Below are positions 25,184-34,423 of a stretch of 44,728 nt of DNA, one piece after another. The DNA is taken from contig CAYUVF010000035.1 of the NCBI GenBank assembly GCA_964448045.1, positions 1-44,728 of the forward strand, in the 5' to 3' direction. This stretch comes from CAYUVF01 sp964448045. GTDB taxonomy: Bacteria > Bacteroidota > Rhodothermia > Rhodothermales > Salinibacteraceae. The notes under the pieces were generated by a model, which did not search any database, was not told the origin of the DNA, and was given only the letters and a program-made list of their open reading frames with translations. Both the position numbers and the translations under genes were made by a program. Position 1 is the stretch's first letter, and each line of letters opens with the position of its first letter.

Positions 25184-25235
25184 CTGACGAACACGGCGCG
25201 TTCCACCTGAGTACGTTCCTATCCGTCCATCTCTG

Positions 25236-26363
25236 ATGCGCCTCACTTCTGTGACCCTACTCCGTCATATCGCTTTCTGGACCGGATGGGTGCTCGGCGG
25301 GGGACTGCTTCTTTTCACCCTGCTGGGATACGTCTCGGCCTATCTGCCTCCGCGGTATTTTTGGTGGACCGGACCGATGGCGTCGGCGCTTCCGTGGTTG
25401 TCTCTGCTCGTCGTTCCACTGGCACTCGTGGGACTTTTCTGGGGCGGATACAGCCGCTCCTGGGTCGTGGCGGTGCTGTCAGGAGCCGTTCTCTTGCTGA
25501 TTGCCATTCGGTTTGGACCGCTGCTGACCCTGTCATCGGTTTCGAAAGTTGCTTCAGGGGCGGACCCCCTTCGCGTCATGAGCTTCAACGCGCCGACGCG
25601 AGAGGCCGACCAGTTCGAGGCGGCCGAGGCGGTGGTCGCGCTGGCGCAGCAGGAGCGCTCCCAGGTCATCGCGCTCCAGGAAGTCGCGATGACCTACGCG
25701 GACTCCACCGAGCGACGAATGGGCACGTCGACGCAGATCATCGGACTCATCTCCGAGCTACGCTACACGCCCGAGCTTCCGGGCTATCCCCACCGCTTGG
25801 AGCAGCCAATCGTCGCGCGGGGCCCGCTCCGTAATTTGACGCGACATACCTTTCCCTTTCCGTGGGGCGTACTTGAGCCAACTCGGGTGACTCAGGTTCG
25901 CTTTCCATGGCAAGACACGTCGGTCACGATGATCAACGTCCACCTTCATACGGTGAGCAGCCGCAAGCCGTGGGACGATCCGGGTTTTACGCTGTGGAAT
26001 CCGCGGACATGGTGGCGATATGTGCAGCTGTACCGAGAGGGAGCACTGCGGCGAGCGGCGGAGGCGCGGCGCATCCGGGAACTCATTGAGCAGACCCCAG
26101 GGCCGCTGCTTGTCGCAGGCGATTTCAACAGCACCCCTCACAGCTGGGTCTATCGCCACATCGCCCAGGGACTCCAAGACACCTTCGCAACCGCCGGACG
26201 CGGAATGGGGTTTACCTATCCCGCCCCCTTTCCGTTAGTGCGTATCGACTATATTCTGGCGAGCCGCCATTGGGACGTCGTGGCCGCCCACGTTCCGGAG
26301 GCGTACGCCCGATCTGATCATCGGCCTGTGGTAGCTCATCTTCAGCTGAGGAATTCTTCGTAG
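25236..26363 (+). CDS. Membrane-anchored endonuclease/exonuclease/phosphatase-family protein
   Basis: A 375-aa protein with three N-terminal transmembrane helices (residues 10-100) followed by an EEP domain. Hallmarks: RVMSFNAP (Asn118), VIALQEV (Glu149), a central MINVHLHT, VAGDFNSTPHS and the closing SDHRPVV. Such proteins cleave phosphodiester or phosphate bonds in nucleic acids, phosphoinositides or other lipids; the exact substrate is unknown. The tail orientation would place the enzyme domain on one face of the membrane. It lies 52 bp after the lasso protease gene and is probably not part of the lasso pathway. Confidence 0.82.
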   Translation: MRLTSVTLLRHIAFWTGWVLGGGLLLFTLLGYVSAYLPPRYFWWTGPMASALPWLSLLVVPLALVGLFWGGYSRSWVVAVLSGAVLLLIAIRFGPLLTLSSVSKVASGADPLRVMSFNAPTREADQFEAAEAVVALAQQERSQVIALQEVAMTYADSTERRMGTSTQIIGLISELRYTPELPGYPHRLEQPIVARGPLRNLTRHTFPFPWGVLEPTRVTQVRFPWQDTSVTMINVHLHTVSSRKPWDDPGFTLWNPRTWWRYVQLYREGALRRAAEARRIRELIEQTPGPLLVAGDFNSTPHSWVYRHIAQGLQDTFATAGRGMGFTYPAPFPLVRIDYILASRHWDVVAAHVPEAYARSDHRPVVAHLQLRNSS

Positions 26364-26433
26364 CCGACGGCTGCACAGGACACGTCTGGCCGGGCGGCAC
26401 GGATAGCCGGATCGTACGCATCAACCGCACAGC

Positions 26434-27977
26434 ATGTCAATCCACCGTTGTATGATACGCGACACGCGCCGCGAAACCTGGATCGTTATCGGCATCGCAC
26501 TGATCTTTCTGGGCGTTAACCTCGTGACCGGATCGCGTTCGCCGACGGTGTGGACCGATGAGGTGGCGTACGCGGATCCGGCGATCAACTGGGTCCAGAA
26601 CGGCACGTTCACCTCGACGGCCTGGGAGGTGCAGCGAAGCGATGAGCACTGGGCCGGCAACGTGCCGCTCTACCAGTGGCTCCTGAGCGGGTGGTTGATG
26701 GCCTTCGGCATCAGCATTACGGCGGTCCGGGCGCTGGGCTACGTGCTGGCGTTCCTCGCCGTCGTGCTGCTCTGGGGCGCGCTCCGGCGCGCGCGGTGGA
26801 TCGAGTCGCCGACGGTCCGGCTGCTGGTTGTGGTCGCGCTGCTATCAGGCTATGGGATCACGTATGGATACCGGGCGGGGCGGCCCGATATGCTGGGGTT
26901 TATGCTGCTGAGCGGAGGAGCGGTGGCGTGGACGTTGGGGCAGCCCTGGGCGCGCTATGGCGCGCTCGCACTGATCGGCGCGCTACTTCCGCTGGCCGGA
27001 CTCCAGTTTATTCCGTTTGCCGCGCTTCTCATTGGGGTCGGGATGATTGCCGCACCGGGGGCATTCGCGCGTATCGGGGGGGCGCTTGGTCTCGGCGCGT
27101 TGGCCGGTGGCGGAGCGCTCTTCGGATACTACCGCTATCACGGCGTGTGGGACGTTTTCTGGTGTCGATCAGTCGCCACACCGCAGCCGAGCAGGGCATA
27201 GTGGCCAAGCTGGCCGGCCTTCCATCGCTGCTCGTCGCGGATCCCAGTTACGTCATCCTGATGGCAGGGCTCGTCGTGTTCGCGCTTCTCAAGCGTGAGG
27301 CGCGCGAGGTGCTGCGCGATCCGAAGGTGGGGTATCTGCTCATCGTGGCGTTGGTGACGCCGCCGGCGCTGTATCTGCTGGGTAAATACCCGACGTACTA
27401 CAGCTGGATGGCGTACGTGCCGCTGGTCGTGGGCGGGGGCGTGTGGGCTTCGGCGCTGCAATGGAGTCGGACGAATATCGCCATCGGAGGCGTCATCGTC
27501 GCCCTGGCGTGCGTCATTGGCTTGCCGGCGCGGGCCGGCGTGTCGGTCCTGCAGTGGGAGGGGCGGTCGTATGCGCCGGTGGACGAACTGGTCGAGCGCC
27601 ACGTCACGTCCGCCGACACCGTATTTGCCTGGTATCAGGGCTACTATGCGGTGAAAGGCCGCGCCGCTGCAGTGTATCTGCCGAAGTACCTCTGGCGCGT
27701 CACGGAGGCCAAAGAGCGCGAGCTTCGGCGCGTAAACAAGCTGGTGATGCCGCCGCGCTATGCGACGCCGGTCATGCGCTTTCTGGGCGACCGGTGGGAG
27801 CGCCTCGGCCGGACGCAGGCCGGCGATCGGGCCGTGACGCAGTTTCTGGGACGTGCCCTCGCCGAGCCGTATGACGTGGCCGTGTATGTGCGCCGCGACT
27901 CGGCCTACGTTTCGCCCGATTCCACATCAGGAAGCGGAGCAGCCAAAGGGGGATCCGTGGATGAAAACGGCCCGTGA
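26434..27977 (+). pseudogene. GT39-like (mannosyltransferase) membrane protein, frameshifted
   Basis: The first frame (26434-27201) encodes a start with TVWTDEVAYADPAINWVQNG, the DE motif of dolichyl/polyprenyl-phosphate mannosyltransferase-type enzymes, plus several helices. It derails at GVWDVFWCRSV. The continuing protein (VSISRHTAAEQGIVAKL … LLGKYPTYYSWMAYVPLV) is in another frame to 27977. One extra T in the TTTT run at 27155-27158 would restore GVWDVFLVSISRH and a protein of about 514 aa. It is either a recent pseudogene or a sequencing error. Confidence 0.75.
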
Positions 27978-28065
27978 CTGGTTCCAGGATGTGACTGTAG
28001 GAGTGGGGCGATTGGGGCGGTCGTAGCATAGCAATCGTCCGCTCCGCGCGTTGGCTGCGACCGGG

Positions 28066-29721
28066 TCACGAGTCTCCCGCTTCGTAGAGCGCACCGGGGT
28101 TGGCGCCTTCAAAGACGTCGGGAACGATCGTTCGCTTGCGGGTGTCCGGGTGCATCATCTCGGCCCAGGGCCGCGTGATGCAAACGGCGGCAGACGGCGG
28201 GGCGATGCCGGGCCGGAGGGTGAGTTCGAACTCGTCGATCACTGGAATAACGGCAAACTGCTCCGCAATATGGTCCGTTACGGATCGATATCCGCGATAC
28301 GGGTTGGCGCGGAGCGATCCGCTGTTCCGATTCACCCCAAAGAACGCGGTGTCCAGATCGTTCCACTCCGTGATGCCCCGGCGCTTGAGATCCTCTTCCA
28401 TGGCCATGCGGGCGAACTTCATCTGGGATTCCAAGCACGCGCGTTCGTATTCCTCCGGCGTCATCTTCTCCTCCGCATCCCCGTCAGACGTGTCGTCCGT
28501 CTTCGGGGCGGGCGGAGTCGCCGGGGCCCATTGCCACCGCGTCTTCGAAGACCGCTCCAGCGGCGGCGCGATCCGCTCCAGATAGCGGGCCAGGTCGCCC
28601 TGGATCGCTTTGGTTTTGCGAGTGTGGAGGCGCAGGCGCGCCAGGCGTTCACTCGCGCGCTGAAGCCGATCCTGCGTCTGCTGGAGCCGCTGGGCCCAGT
28701 AGTGCTCCATCGGTTGGTTTGAACCTATTTCGTCGCCTATTTTCCTGCTGCCCACCATGGTCAACTCCGCGATGTGCTGAGTCAAGGCGAGCTGGTCGAT
28801 AAAGGGGCGTTCGTGCGGTAGGGCCTCTCGCCATCCAAGTTCAGCTCGCTTGTCGTCCAGGGCTTTCAGCATCTTGTACTGGGCCAGTTCGTCATCCGGA
28901 TGGAGGGCGCGGGCCAGGAGTGTGGCCACGAGGGCGACGAGTCCGATGGCACTGCGCGGCAGTGCGTGCGATGCCTCGGTCAGCGCCTTGCGTACCGTAT
29001 CCGCGGTTTCTTGGCAGGGCGGCGCCTTTTTGAGCATGACGATCATGTTGCGCGCTTCGTCCTGAAGCACCTGAAGCATCTCGGGGTCGGTGCCGATCTT
29101 GTCCCAGTCCAGGCCGGGCCGGTCGAAGAGCAGGTCAGGGGCGCCCGGCTTGAGGGAGTCGGCCGCGTAGTCGACCATGGTCTCGTCAGGTTGTGCGTCT
29201 GCGCTCGAGGTGAACGCTTCGGCATTACCCTTAAGACCGGCCTGTTTCATAAGCTCTTTCAGGGTGGAGAGAGGTTGGTTCTTCATGGGATGGAGGATGT
29301 GATGGGGAAGAGGGAAAGCAGGTGATGCGCCGGGCGAGCGGCACAGATCGGTGTTAAGCACCGAGCGGGTTGGAGAAACGGGATCAGGAAAGGACACCGG
29401 GCTGTCGGTCCAGCTGCCAATGCCCTGTTTCTTGCGCCAGATGCCCTTTGGGTTGTGCAACCCGAGCGCCATCAGGAGCGCTGTTTCAACGAGCCGAAGT
29501 TCGGCGTCGAGCAGGTCGAGATGAGGGTCGACCTGCTCGAGGTAGCCGCGGAGGTGATCGAGGTCCTCGCGGTGCCGCGCCTTCGCCAGGCGGGCTGCTT
29601 GGAGGACCAGGTGGCCCGTAAGGGCGATGGGGTGATTGCCGATATAGACGGAGTGCGTCTTGTCGCCCGCTGTCCAGGTGCGGTAGAGGTACGGGCGCCC
29701 TTTGCGGATTTCAAGTGCCAT
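28066..29721 (-). CDS. Large hypothetical protein, possibly two fused genes
   Basis: A 551-aa frame without recognised catalytic motifs. The first about 110 residues begin MALEIRKGRPYLYRTWTAGD, like short proteins common in mobile and accessory regions. Residues about 115-145 (SPVSFPDPVSPTRSVL) look like read-through non-coding sequence, and an internal ATG at about 29286 (MKNQPLSTLKELMKQAG) could start a second protein. The rest is helical (LQQTQDRLQRASERLARLRL) with an acidic linker. High GC makes long chance frames easy, so the true start is uncertain. No function is proposed. Confidence 0.5.
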   Translation of the reverse strand: MALEIRKGRPYLYRTWTAGDKTHSVYIGNHPIALTGHLVLQAARLAKARHREDLDHLRGYLEQVDPHLDLLDAELRLVETALLMALGLHNPKGIWRKKQGIGSWTDSPVSFPDPVSPTRSVLNTDLCRSPGASPAFPLPHHILHPMKNQPLSTLKELMKQAGLKGNAEAFTSSADAQPDETMVDYAADSLKPGAPDLLFDRPGLDWDKIGTDPEMLQVLQDEARNMIVMLKKAPPCQETADTVRKALTEASHALPRSAIGLVALVATLLARALHPDDELAQYKMLKALDDKRAELGWREALPHERPFIDQLALTQHIAELTMVGSRKIGDEIGSNQPMEHYWAQRLQQTQDRLQRASERLARLRLHTRKTKAIQGDLARYLERIAPPLERSSKTRWQWAPATPPAPKTDDTSDGDAEEKMTPEEYERACLESQMKFARMAMEEDLKRRGITEWNDLDTAFFGVNRNSGSLRANPYRGYRSVTDHIAEQFAVIPVIDEFELTLRPGIAPPSAAVCITRPWAEMMHPDTRKRTIVPDVFEGANPGALYEAGDS

Positions 29722-29769
29722 GGGGACGGGAGCTTTGGGTTGAAGAGGGGCCTGAGTAGCGCTAATTCG

Positions 29770-30105
29770 CTATTGGCCAGAGCTGTTCGAGGTCAATCCG
29801 GATGCTTGAGAAGGGGGCCCTATCCCCTTGGTCGGAGGTGGTTGACCACGCGTGAAGCGCGAGCGGGCGTCAGGGTCCGCGAATTCGTCATACGGGGTGA
29901 GGGGCCCGTCGAGCGACGGCGTCCGCACACGCTCGACGGGGTCTCGGAACGCCGTCGTGTCGTTGGAGGACAGTGACTCTGGCTCATCGCGGGAGGCGGA
30001 GTAAGGAGCGTTTTCTCCTTCGGCCTCGTGGCTGGATCGGGAGGCGGATTGTTCGTGGGGCAAGCCCGGATGGTTGGGCTTTGAGATTTCGCGTGGGGTG
30101 GTCAT
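29770..30105 (-). CDS. Hypothetical disordered protein
   Basis: About 111 codons from ATG 30105 (MTTPREISKPNHPGLPHEQS), rich in Pro, Ser, Asp and Arg with no hydrophobic core, so likely disordered or not real. A longer frame to 30240 begins in unlikely sequence. It lies 48 bp upstream of the 28066-29721 gene on the same strand and could form an operon with it. No homologous family is recognised. Confidence 0.3.
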   Translation of the reverse strand: MTTPREISKPNHPGLPHEQSASRSSHEAEGENAPYSASRDEPESLSSNDTTAFRDPVERVRTPSLDGPLTPYDEFADPDARSRFTRGQPPPTKGIGPPSQASGLTSNSSGQ

Positions 30106-30284
30106 CGGGTACCGTAGTTGGGAGTGGGGAGCACAGAGAGGATCGATGCTGAATCCGTCTCGGGCGCCAGCGTGGTGCTGCCGAGGGGACCGGGCCGGCG
30201 CTGCGCTCGTCCGTGTCGTCGTGGAGTGGAGGGGCAGCACGACAAACAGGGTACGACAACATCCCGGGGGGTATGACCGGGCTT

Positions 30285-30303
30285 AAAATCGCCTGAGCAG
30301 GCG
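30285..30303 (-). terminator. Possible terminator for the upstream - strand gene
   Basis: On the - strand CGCCT-GCTC-AGGCG is followed by ATTTTAAG, a short hairpin plus T4, about 30 bp after the stop of the gene at 30336. The T run is weak. Confidence 0.4.
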
Positions 30304-30335
30304 GTATGGGATTTGGTTAATCGGGGGAACAAATA

Positions 30336-31334
30336 CTACTCCACGCGAAACGACTCGTATTTGCCATTTTTCTTGCGCTCCTCGTGCGTTTTCTTGACGA
30401 GAGAGCGAAACAGCTCGAAATCTCCTCTTTTCTCTTTGTTGAGGTTTCGGTAGTTCGTGTGAGTCCGCGCTTTGACAGTATCGACCATAGTGTCCGCGGC
30501 TTGGAGGTCGAAGCGAAAGCCATCGTCTTCAAAATCACAGGCGCCCTTGCGCTGAATAATTCGCTTCAGCTCCGCAAACGAGGAGGCCGTGCGCCCGTCG
30601 GGATCCTCAAAGAGGAAGTAGTAGATGATGGCCGTGAATTCAGGATGATATGGTCCCCGTTTGCCCCGTTCGAGGTGGTCCGCCTCCACCTGGACCGCCA
30701 GCTCCTCGATATGGGTCGTTTCCGTGTTGTCCAGCAGGACTTCCTGACGACGCAGGACATATGAAAGGGCAGAGAGATTAATCCGGACGAGGCGTCGGGT
30801 GCCCCGGAGGCGCTCTGGAGCGCGGGCGTAGCGCTCGGTCATCAGCTCATGCGCAATGGCGTCCAGTTCGCGGGCGGCAGGGTCGGCCATCCAGTCATCA
30901 TGGTCGCCCTGGTGCCGCTCGCTCTGGCTGAGGGCATCGCTCAGCCGGGCGTACCGGTGGAGTCGCTCTTTAATGTCATCGGGGCTGAGCGTGCTCTCCG
31001 GAACGGGGTCAGGAAGCTGAGAAAGATGTCGATCCAGCTTGCGGAGGCGGCCCACGAGCCGATCGTGCAGCACGTGCAGTTCGTTCCAGCCGCCGGGGGC
31101 ATCCAGGACGCGCTGGTAATACGTATAGGCCTCTTTCCAAAGCAAGGCATCGGACTTGCGCTTCTGCTTCTGGAAGAGGTCGACGACGAGTTCGTCCGGG
31201 TCGGGGGCGTGCTGCAGCAGCTCTACGATGCCGCGTGCGACGTATCGTTCGTCTGGATGGGTTTCGGAAGGATTTTCGGAAGGGCGCTCGGACGAGGGGG
31301 CGGCAGAGCGTTCGCCAGGAGGGAGTGCAGACAT
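30336..31334 (-). CDS. Hypothetical protein (332 aa)
   Basis: Start ATG 31334 (MSALPPGERSAAPSSERPSE). The frame stays open upstream to 31736, but that part is Arg/Ser-rich without normal protein character. The protein is highly charged and helical (HVLHDRLVGRLRKLDRHL, RQEVLLDNTETTHIEELA) and ends in a strongly basic tail (TNYRNLNKEKRGDF). No known domain is visible; a nucleic-acid role is only a guess from the basic tail. It is one of several unknown genes in an accessory stretch next to a Rad52-like gene. Confidence 0.5.
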   Translation of the reverse strand: MSALPPGERSAAPSSERPSENPSETHPDERYVARGIVELLQHAPDPDELVVDLFQKQKRKSDALLWKEAYTYYQRVLDAPGGWNELHVLHDRLVGRLRKLDRHLSQLPDPVPESTLSPDDIKERLHRYARLSDALSQSERHQGDHDDWMADPAARELDAIAHELMTERYARAPERLRGTRRLVRINLSALSYVLRRQEVLLDNTETTHIEELAVQVEADHLERGKRGPYHPEFTAIIYYFLFEDPDGRTASSFAELKRIIQRKGACDFEDDGFRFDLQAADTMVDTVKARTHTNYRNLNKEKRGDFELFRSLVKKTHEERKKNGKYESFRVE

Positions 31335-31872
31335 ACTTCGGGTAGGGGGTATACGTCGTGGTCGATAAGCAGGGGTTCGGCTCGCAAGAAGTAGTCCGAA
31401 TTGTCTGAAAGAAGAGTAGAGCGAAACCCTCGCCGCTCGTGCCGGAAGCCCCGTAGCCGCTCCCGCAGAGAGGACCCCTGGAAACAGGAGAGCCGACCAC
31501 GGCCGCGCGGAACTTCGTGCATCGGGCCTGCGCCCGAGTGAGAGTGGCAACGGCAGCCGGATGCAATTTGAGCGGGAAATCCGGCAATATGACGATGACG
31601 GGTCCCCCGTCGAATACCGGGCCTTGCCCCCCGCCCCCCGGACATATCCTCTCCCACGTCTCCGTCGTTCACGACATCCTGTCAACAACTCGACCGTGTA
31701 GGCTGAGGGAATTCGGACACGCCTCGCACGAGCCATCGAGGCACAGGCGACGAACAGGACCTGAGCTGCAATTCTGGAGGAAAAAAGCGCACTATAGCGA
31801 TGACGGGCGGATTGCTTTCATCGCCGATGATACGCCGCCCCGCTATCCTTCCTCATCTGACCGACGCACCCC
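31335..31872. other. Intergenic region (538 bp) between divergent genes
   Basis: Separates two divergently oriented unknown genes. The base composition is GC-rich, with short C and G runs (about 31625-31640). I see no tRNA, hairpin terminator, clear promoter or coding frame with normal protein character. The only long open frame is the upstream extension of the - strand gene. Confidence 0.6.
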
Positions 31873-32280
31873 ATGACCGATTCTCACTCCTCCGTCGCAT
31901 CCGGCTCCCATCCGTTTTCCCCTGAGTCTTCCCCTGACGAGATGGAGACCGGAGCAGTAGACCGTTCGCCCTGCGCTTGTGTCCCGGCTCCGCGTCCCAT
32001 CCAGGAAGCGGTGGCCGATCTACACGCCGCTACGCTGGCCGTCATCCTGCACACTGAAAGCCTCGAGCTCAAGACGTCCTGCGCCTCGTACTGGACGCGC
32101 GTCCTGGCACGCCACTACCGCGACGACGCCATCGTCGAGCGGCTCCGGATGCATCTGCGGGCCGTCCAGCGCCGCGCCTGGCAGCAGGCCGAGGCGCTGG
32201 GCGGTGGGCTCATCGCTCGCGGGCTGGCCGAGCTCGTGCAGGGCACCCGCGACGACGGGCCCATCGAGCTCGAACGGTAA
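31873..32280 (+). CDS. Hypothetical protein (135 aa)
   Basis: ATG 31873 gives a Ser/Pro-rich N-terminus (residues 1-45) followed by a helical, charged region ASYWTRVLARHYRDDAIVERL. No motif is recognised. Codon usage matches nearby genes, and it is followed 100 bp later by the Rad52-like gene on the same strand, so the two may be co-transcribed. It could be an accessory gene of the same element. Confidence 0.5.
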   Translation: MTDSHSSVASGSHPFSPESSPDEMETGAVDRSPCACVPAPRPIQEAVADLHAATLAVILHTESLELKTSCASYWTRVLARHYRDDAIVERLRMHLRAVQRRAWQQAEALGGGLIARGLAELVQGTRDDGPIELER

Positions 32281-32380
32281 GCCGACGGGGCCGGGCTGTA
32301 CGCGTCAACCGCGAACGCGGCCCTGCGGCTCGGCCCGCTCTGCACCGACATCGCATTTTCAAACCGACGCGCATGATACC

Positions 32381-32842
32381 ATGAATGAACCACTGATTGC
32401 CCGAGGGCTCAACCTGGAGCCGCTCTGGACCAACCTCTGCCGGCGCTTCCGCGCCGACCAGATTTCGCTTAAGCTGTTGCCTCCACCCGACGAGGACGGG
32501 CTGCCCCGGCAGGCCCGCGTCGAACTGGATGCGGGCGCGCTGATCGGTCGCCTGGACCAGGTGGTCGGACGGGAGAACTGGAGCATGGAGTACTACGTCT
32601 GGAGCGACGATCTGTGCTCCTGTCGCCTGACCGTTTTCGGCGCGACGCGCGAGGCGCTGGCCCGCCGTGGGTCCGCGGGGTATGCGACGCCAGAGGCGTT
32701 TCGCCTCGCGGCGGGGCGATTTGGCATCGGACGTCGATTGTACGATCATATCGTCGCCGTGGATGTCGATGCCAATGGACAGATCGCCCACCCCCAGGAG
32801 GTGTATCGAAAGCTCAGACGGGAGGGGCGGCTTCAGTCTTGA
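32381..32842 (+). CDS. Rad52-like single-strand annealing protein
   Basis: A 153-aa protein with the core of the Rad52/Rad22 annealing family: ALIGRLDQVVGRENWSMEYY (cf. 'LD-x-V-x-G-x-xNW'), CRLTVFG, and YATPEAFRLAAGRFGIGRRL then YD at residues 101-122 (cf. 'S-AFKRAA-x-FGIGRYLY'). Rad52-like proteins anneal complementary single strands, are common in phages and mobile elements, and support recombination. ATG 32381 is chosen because sequence before it is out of character. At this size it is the minimal annealing domain only. Confidence 0.78.
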   Translation: MNEPLIARGLNLEPLWTNLCRRFRADQISLKLLPPPDEDGLPRQARVELDAGALIGRLDQVVGRENWSMEYYVWSDDLCSCRLTVFGATREALARRGSAGYATPEAFRLAAGRFGIGRRLYDHIVAVDVDANGQIAHPQEVYRKLRREGRLQS

Positions 32843-32855
32843 GGCTCGTCGCCGC

Positions 32856-32887
32856 GGAAAAGAGGGGGCTGCTGCCCTCTCTTTTTT
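32856..32887 (+). terminator. Rho-independent terminator after the Rad52-like gene
   Basis: AGAGGG (32860s) pairs with CCCTCT around a GGCTGCTG loop, followed by a run of Ts (32882-32887). It starts about 15 bp after the stop codon. Confidence 0.75.
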
Positions 32888-33016
32888 CATCGCGGATTGT
32901 TCAACGCGGATGTTGTATGGCGCCGGCCGGATGCGAAATCGGGTCGCGGCGAACCTCCGCCCGGTCGCGCGTATGATAGGGCGCCCCGACGATCCGCATC
33001 GATTGGACTCCCCCCT

Positions 33017-34279
33017 ATGACACGTACAGCTCCTTCCCGATCCGTTTTCCTTGGGCCGCGCGCCGTGCCTGCGCTCTGTTTGCTGATGGCCGCTGCGCTT
33101 GTGCTGAGCAGCTGTGCCGTGCCAGAATCATCCACCGCGCCCGAGGCTCCCGAGTCACCCGCACCCACCGGTCCGGCCCTGCACCTCGTCGTCGTGACAG
33201 ATGCGGGGGCGCTGCGGATCGACGATGCGCGGGTCGACTCGTCGCGTGTGCTGGCGCGGCGGATCGGTGCGGCCACGAGCCACGGGCGCTCGCCGGATGG
33301 GCAGCGTCTCGCCCTCAGCTACGCGGGGCCCGACTCGACCCACGTTGCCCTGTTGGAGGGCTTCGGAACGGATCGCGCGCCCGGGCGCACCGCGTGGACG
33401 AGCACCGCGCGGCTGACGCCGGTGGCAGCTCGGCCGGGGCGCTGGGACGTATCGGCCGCCTGGGCGCCGGAGGGCCATCGGCTGGCCTTCGCCTTCGCGC
33501 CGGCCGCGAACGGGGCCCGGGCGCCGGGGGACGTCTTCATCACCGAAGGGGCGGCGGTTCGGTCCGTCGGCTGCAGCGCGGCCCACCGCGTGCTGGCCTG
33601 GCTGCCCAACGGGCGCCTCGTGACGCGCGACGCAGCGAATCTCTACGTGGTCGACGCCGACGGCTGCGCCACGCGCTCGCGGGTCGATGCCCGTCGCATG
33701 CACCACATCCGAATAGCCCCCGGCGGGGACCGGATGGCCTTCATCCACCGCGAGCTCGTCTACGACCGCTCCGAGGGAGCATACGTCCCCGATTCGTCGC
33801 TCGTCCTCAGCGCGCTGGATGGATCGGATCGGCAGGAGCTCTTTGGCGATGAGCGGCGCATCCGTCACCTCCGCTGGTCGCCCGATGGAACCGAGCTCGC
33901 CTTCGACGCGCAGCTGGAGGGCGCGGCGCATCGGCAAGTGGTCACGTACAACGTGGCCCGCGACGAAACGGTCTACCTCGTTCCACCGCAGGCCGTCTCC
34001 GGCGCCGATCAGATCAAGCCGCGGTGGGCGCCCTCCGGAAGCCTTCTCGCATTCACGCTGCGAGAGGATGGCACCGATCGAGCCGCGGTGCAGGTGCAAG
34101 GGCAGCTGCGGCGTCTCGCGCCCGTCAGCGGATCCGTCTGGGGCTGGGCCGATGATCGGACCGTAGTGGCGACCGGGCCCGATAGCCTGCGCGTGGTCAA
34201 TCTGAGGGGCACCGTCCGCTACGCCGCCCCGCGACCGGCGACACTGCTGCATGTTCAAGTGCCTCCGGCGGGCTTGTGA
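33017..34279 (+). CDS. Lipoprotein with WD40/TolB-like beta-propeller repeats
   Basis: A 420-aa exported lipoprotein. From ATG 33017 it has a long signal peptide ending in the lipobox LSSC (Cys33), then repeated propeller blades with the PD40 hallmark: RSPDGQRLALSY, AWAPEGHRLAFAF, RIAPGGDRMAFIH, RWSPDGTELAFDA and RWAPSGSLLAFTL. These bind ligands or partner proteins in the cell envelope; no enzyme is implied. The longer frame from 32897 lacks a signal peptide. It is followed by a Ser/Thr kinase and an outer-membrane protein, suggesting an envelope module. Confidence 0.85.
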   Translation: MTRTAPSRSVFLGPRAVPALCLLMAAALVLSSCAVPESSTAPEAPESPAPTGPALHLVVVTDAGALRIDDARVDSSRVLARRIGAATSHGRSPDGQRLALSYAGPDSTHVALLEGFGTDRAPGRTAWTSTARLTPVAARPGRWDVSAAWAPEGHRLAFAFAPAANGARAPGDVFITEGAAVRSVGCSAAHRVLAWLPNGRLVTRDAANLYVVDADGCATRSRVDARRMHHIRIAPGGDRMAFIHRELVYDRSEGAYVPDSSLVLSALDGSDRQELFGDERRIRHLRWSPDGTELAFDAQLEGAAHRQVVTYNVARDETVYLVPPQAVSGADQIKPRWAPSGSLLAFTLREDGTDRAAVQVQGQLRRLAPVSGSVWGWADDRTVVATGPDSLRVVNLRGTVRYAAPRPATLLHVQVPPAGL

Positions 34280-34423
34280 CGCGCCGTTCGCTCCGAACCC
34301 ATCGGCGACTGCCCTGAATGGCGGATACGACTCCGCATCCGCCGCCGCATGGGACGACTATCCCCTGACGGGGCGGACACGAGATCCGCCAGGGAAAGGT
34401 ACAGCGGACCCGCGAGGCGCGCC

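Noticed and set aside
31335..31736. N-terminal extension of the - strand gene at 30336
   Set aside because: The translation is Arg/Ser-rich and lacks normal protein character, typical of a chance open frame in GC-rich DNA.
33155..34258. A 367-aa - strand gene
   Set aside because: It is the shadow of the lipoprotein beta-propeller gene, whose signal peptide and repeats are clear on the + strand.
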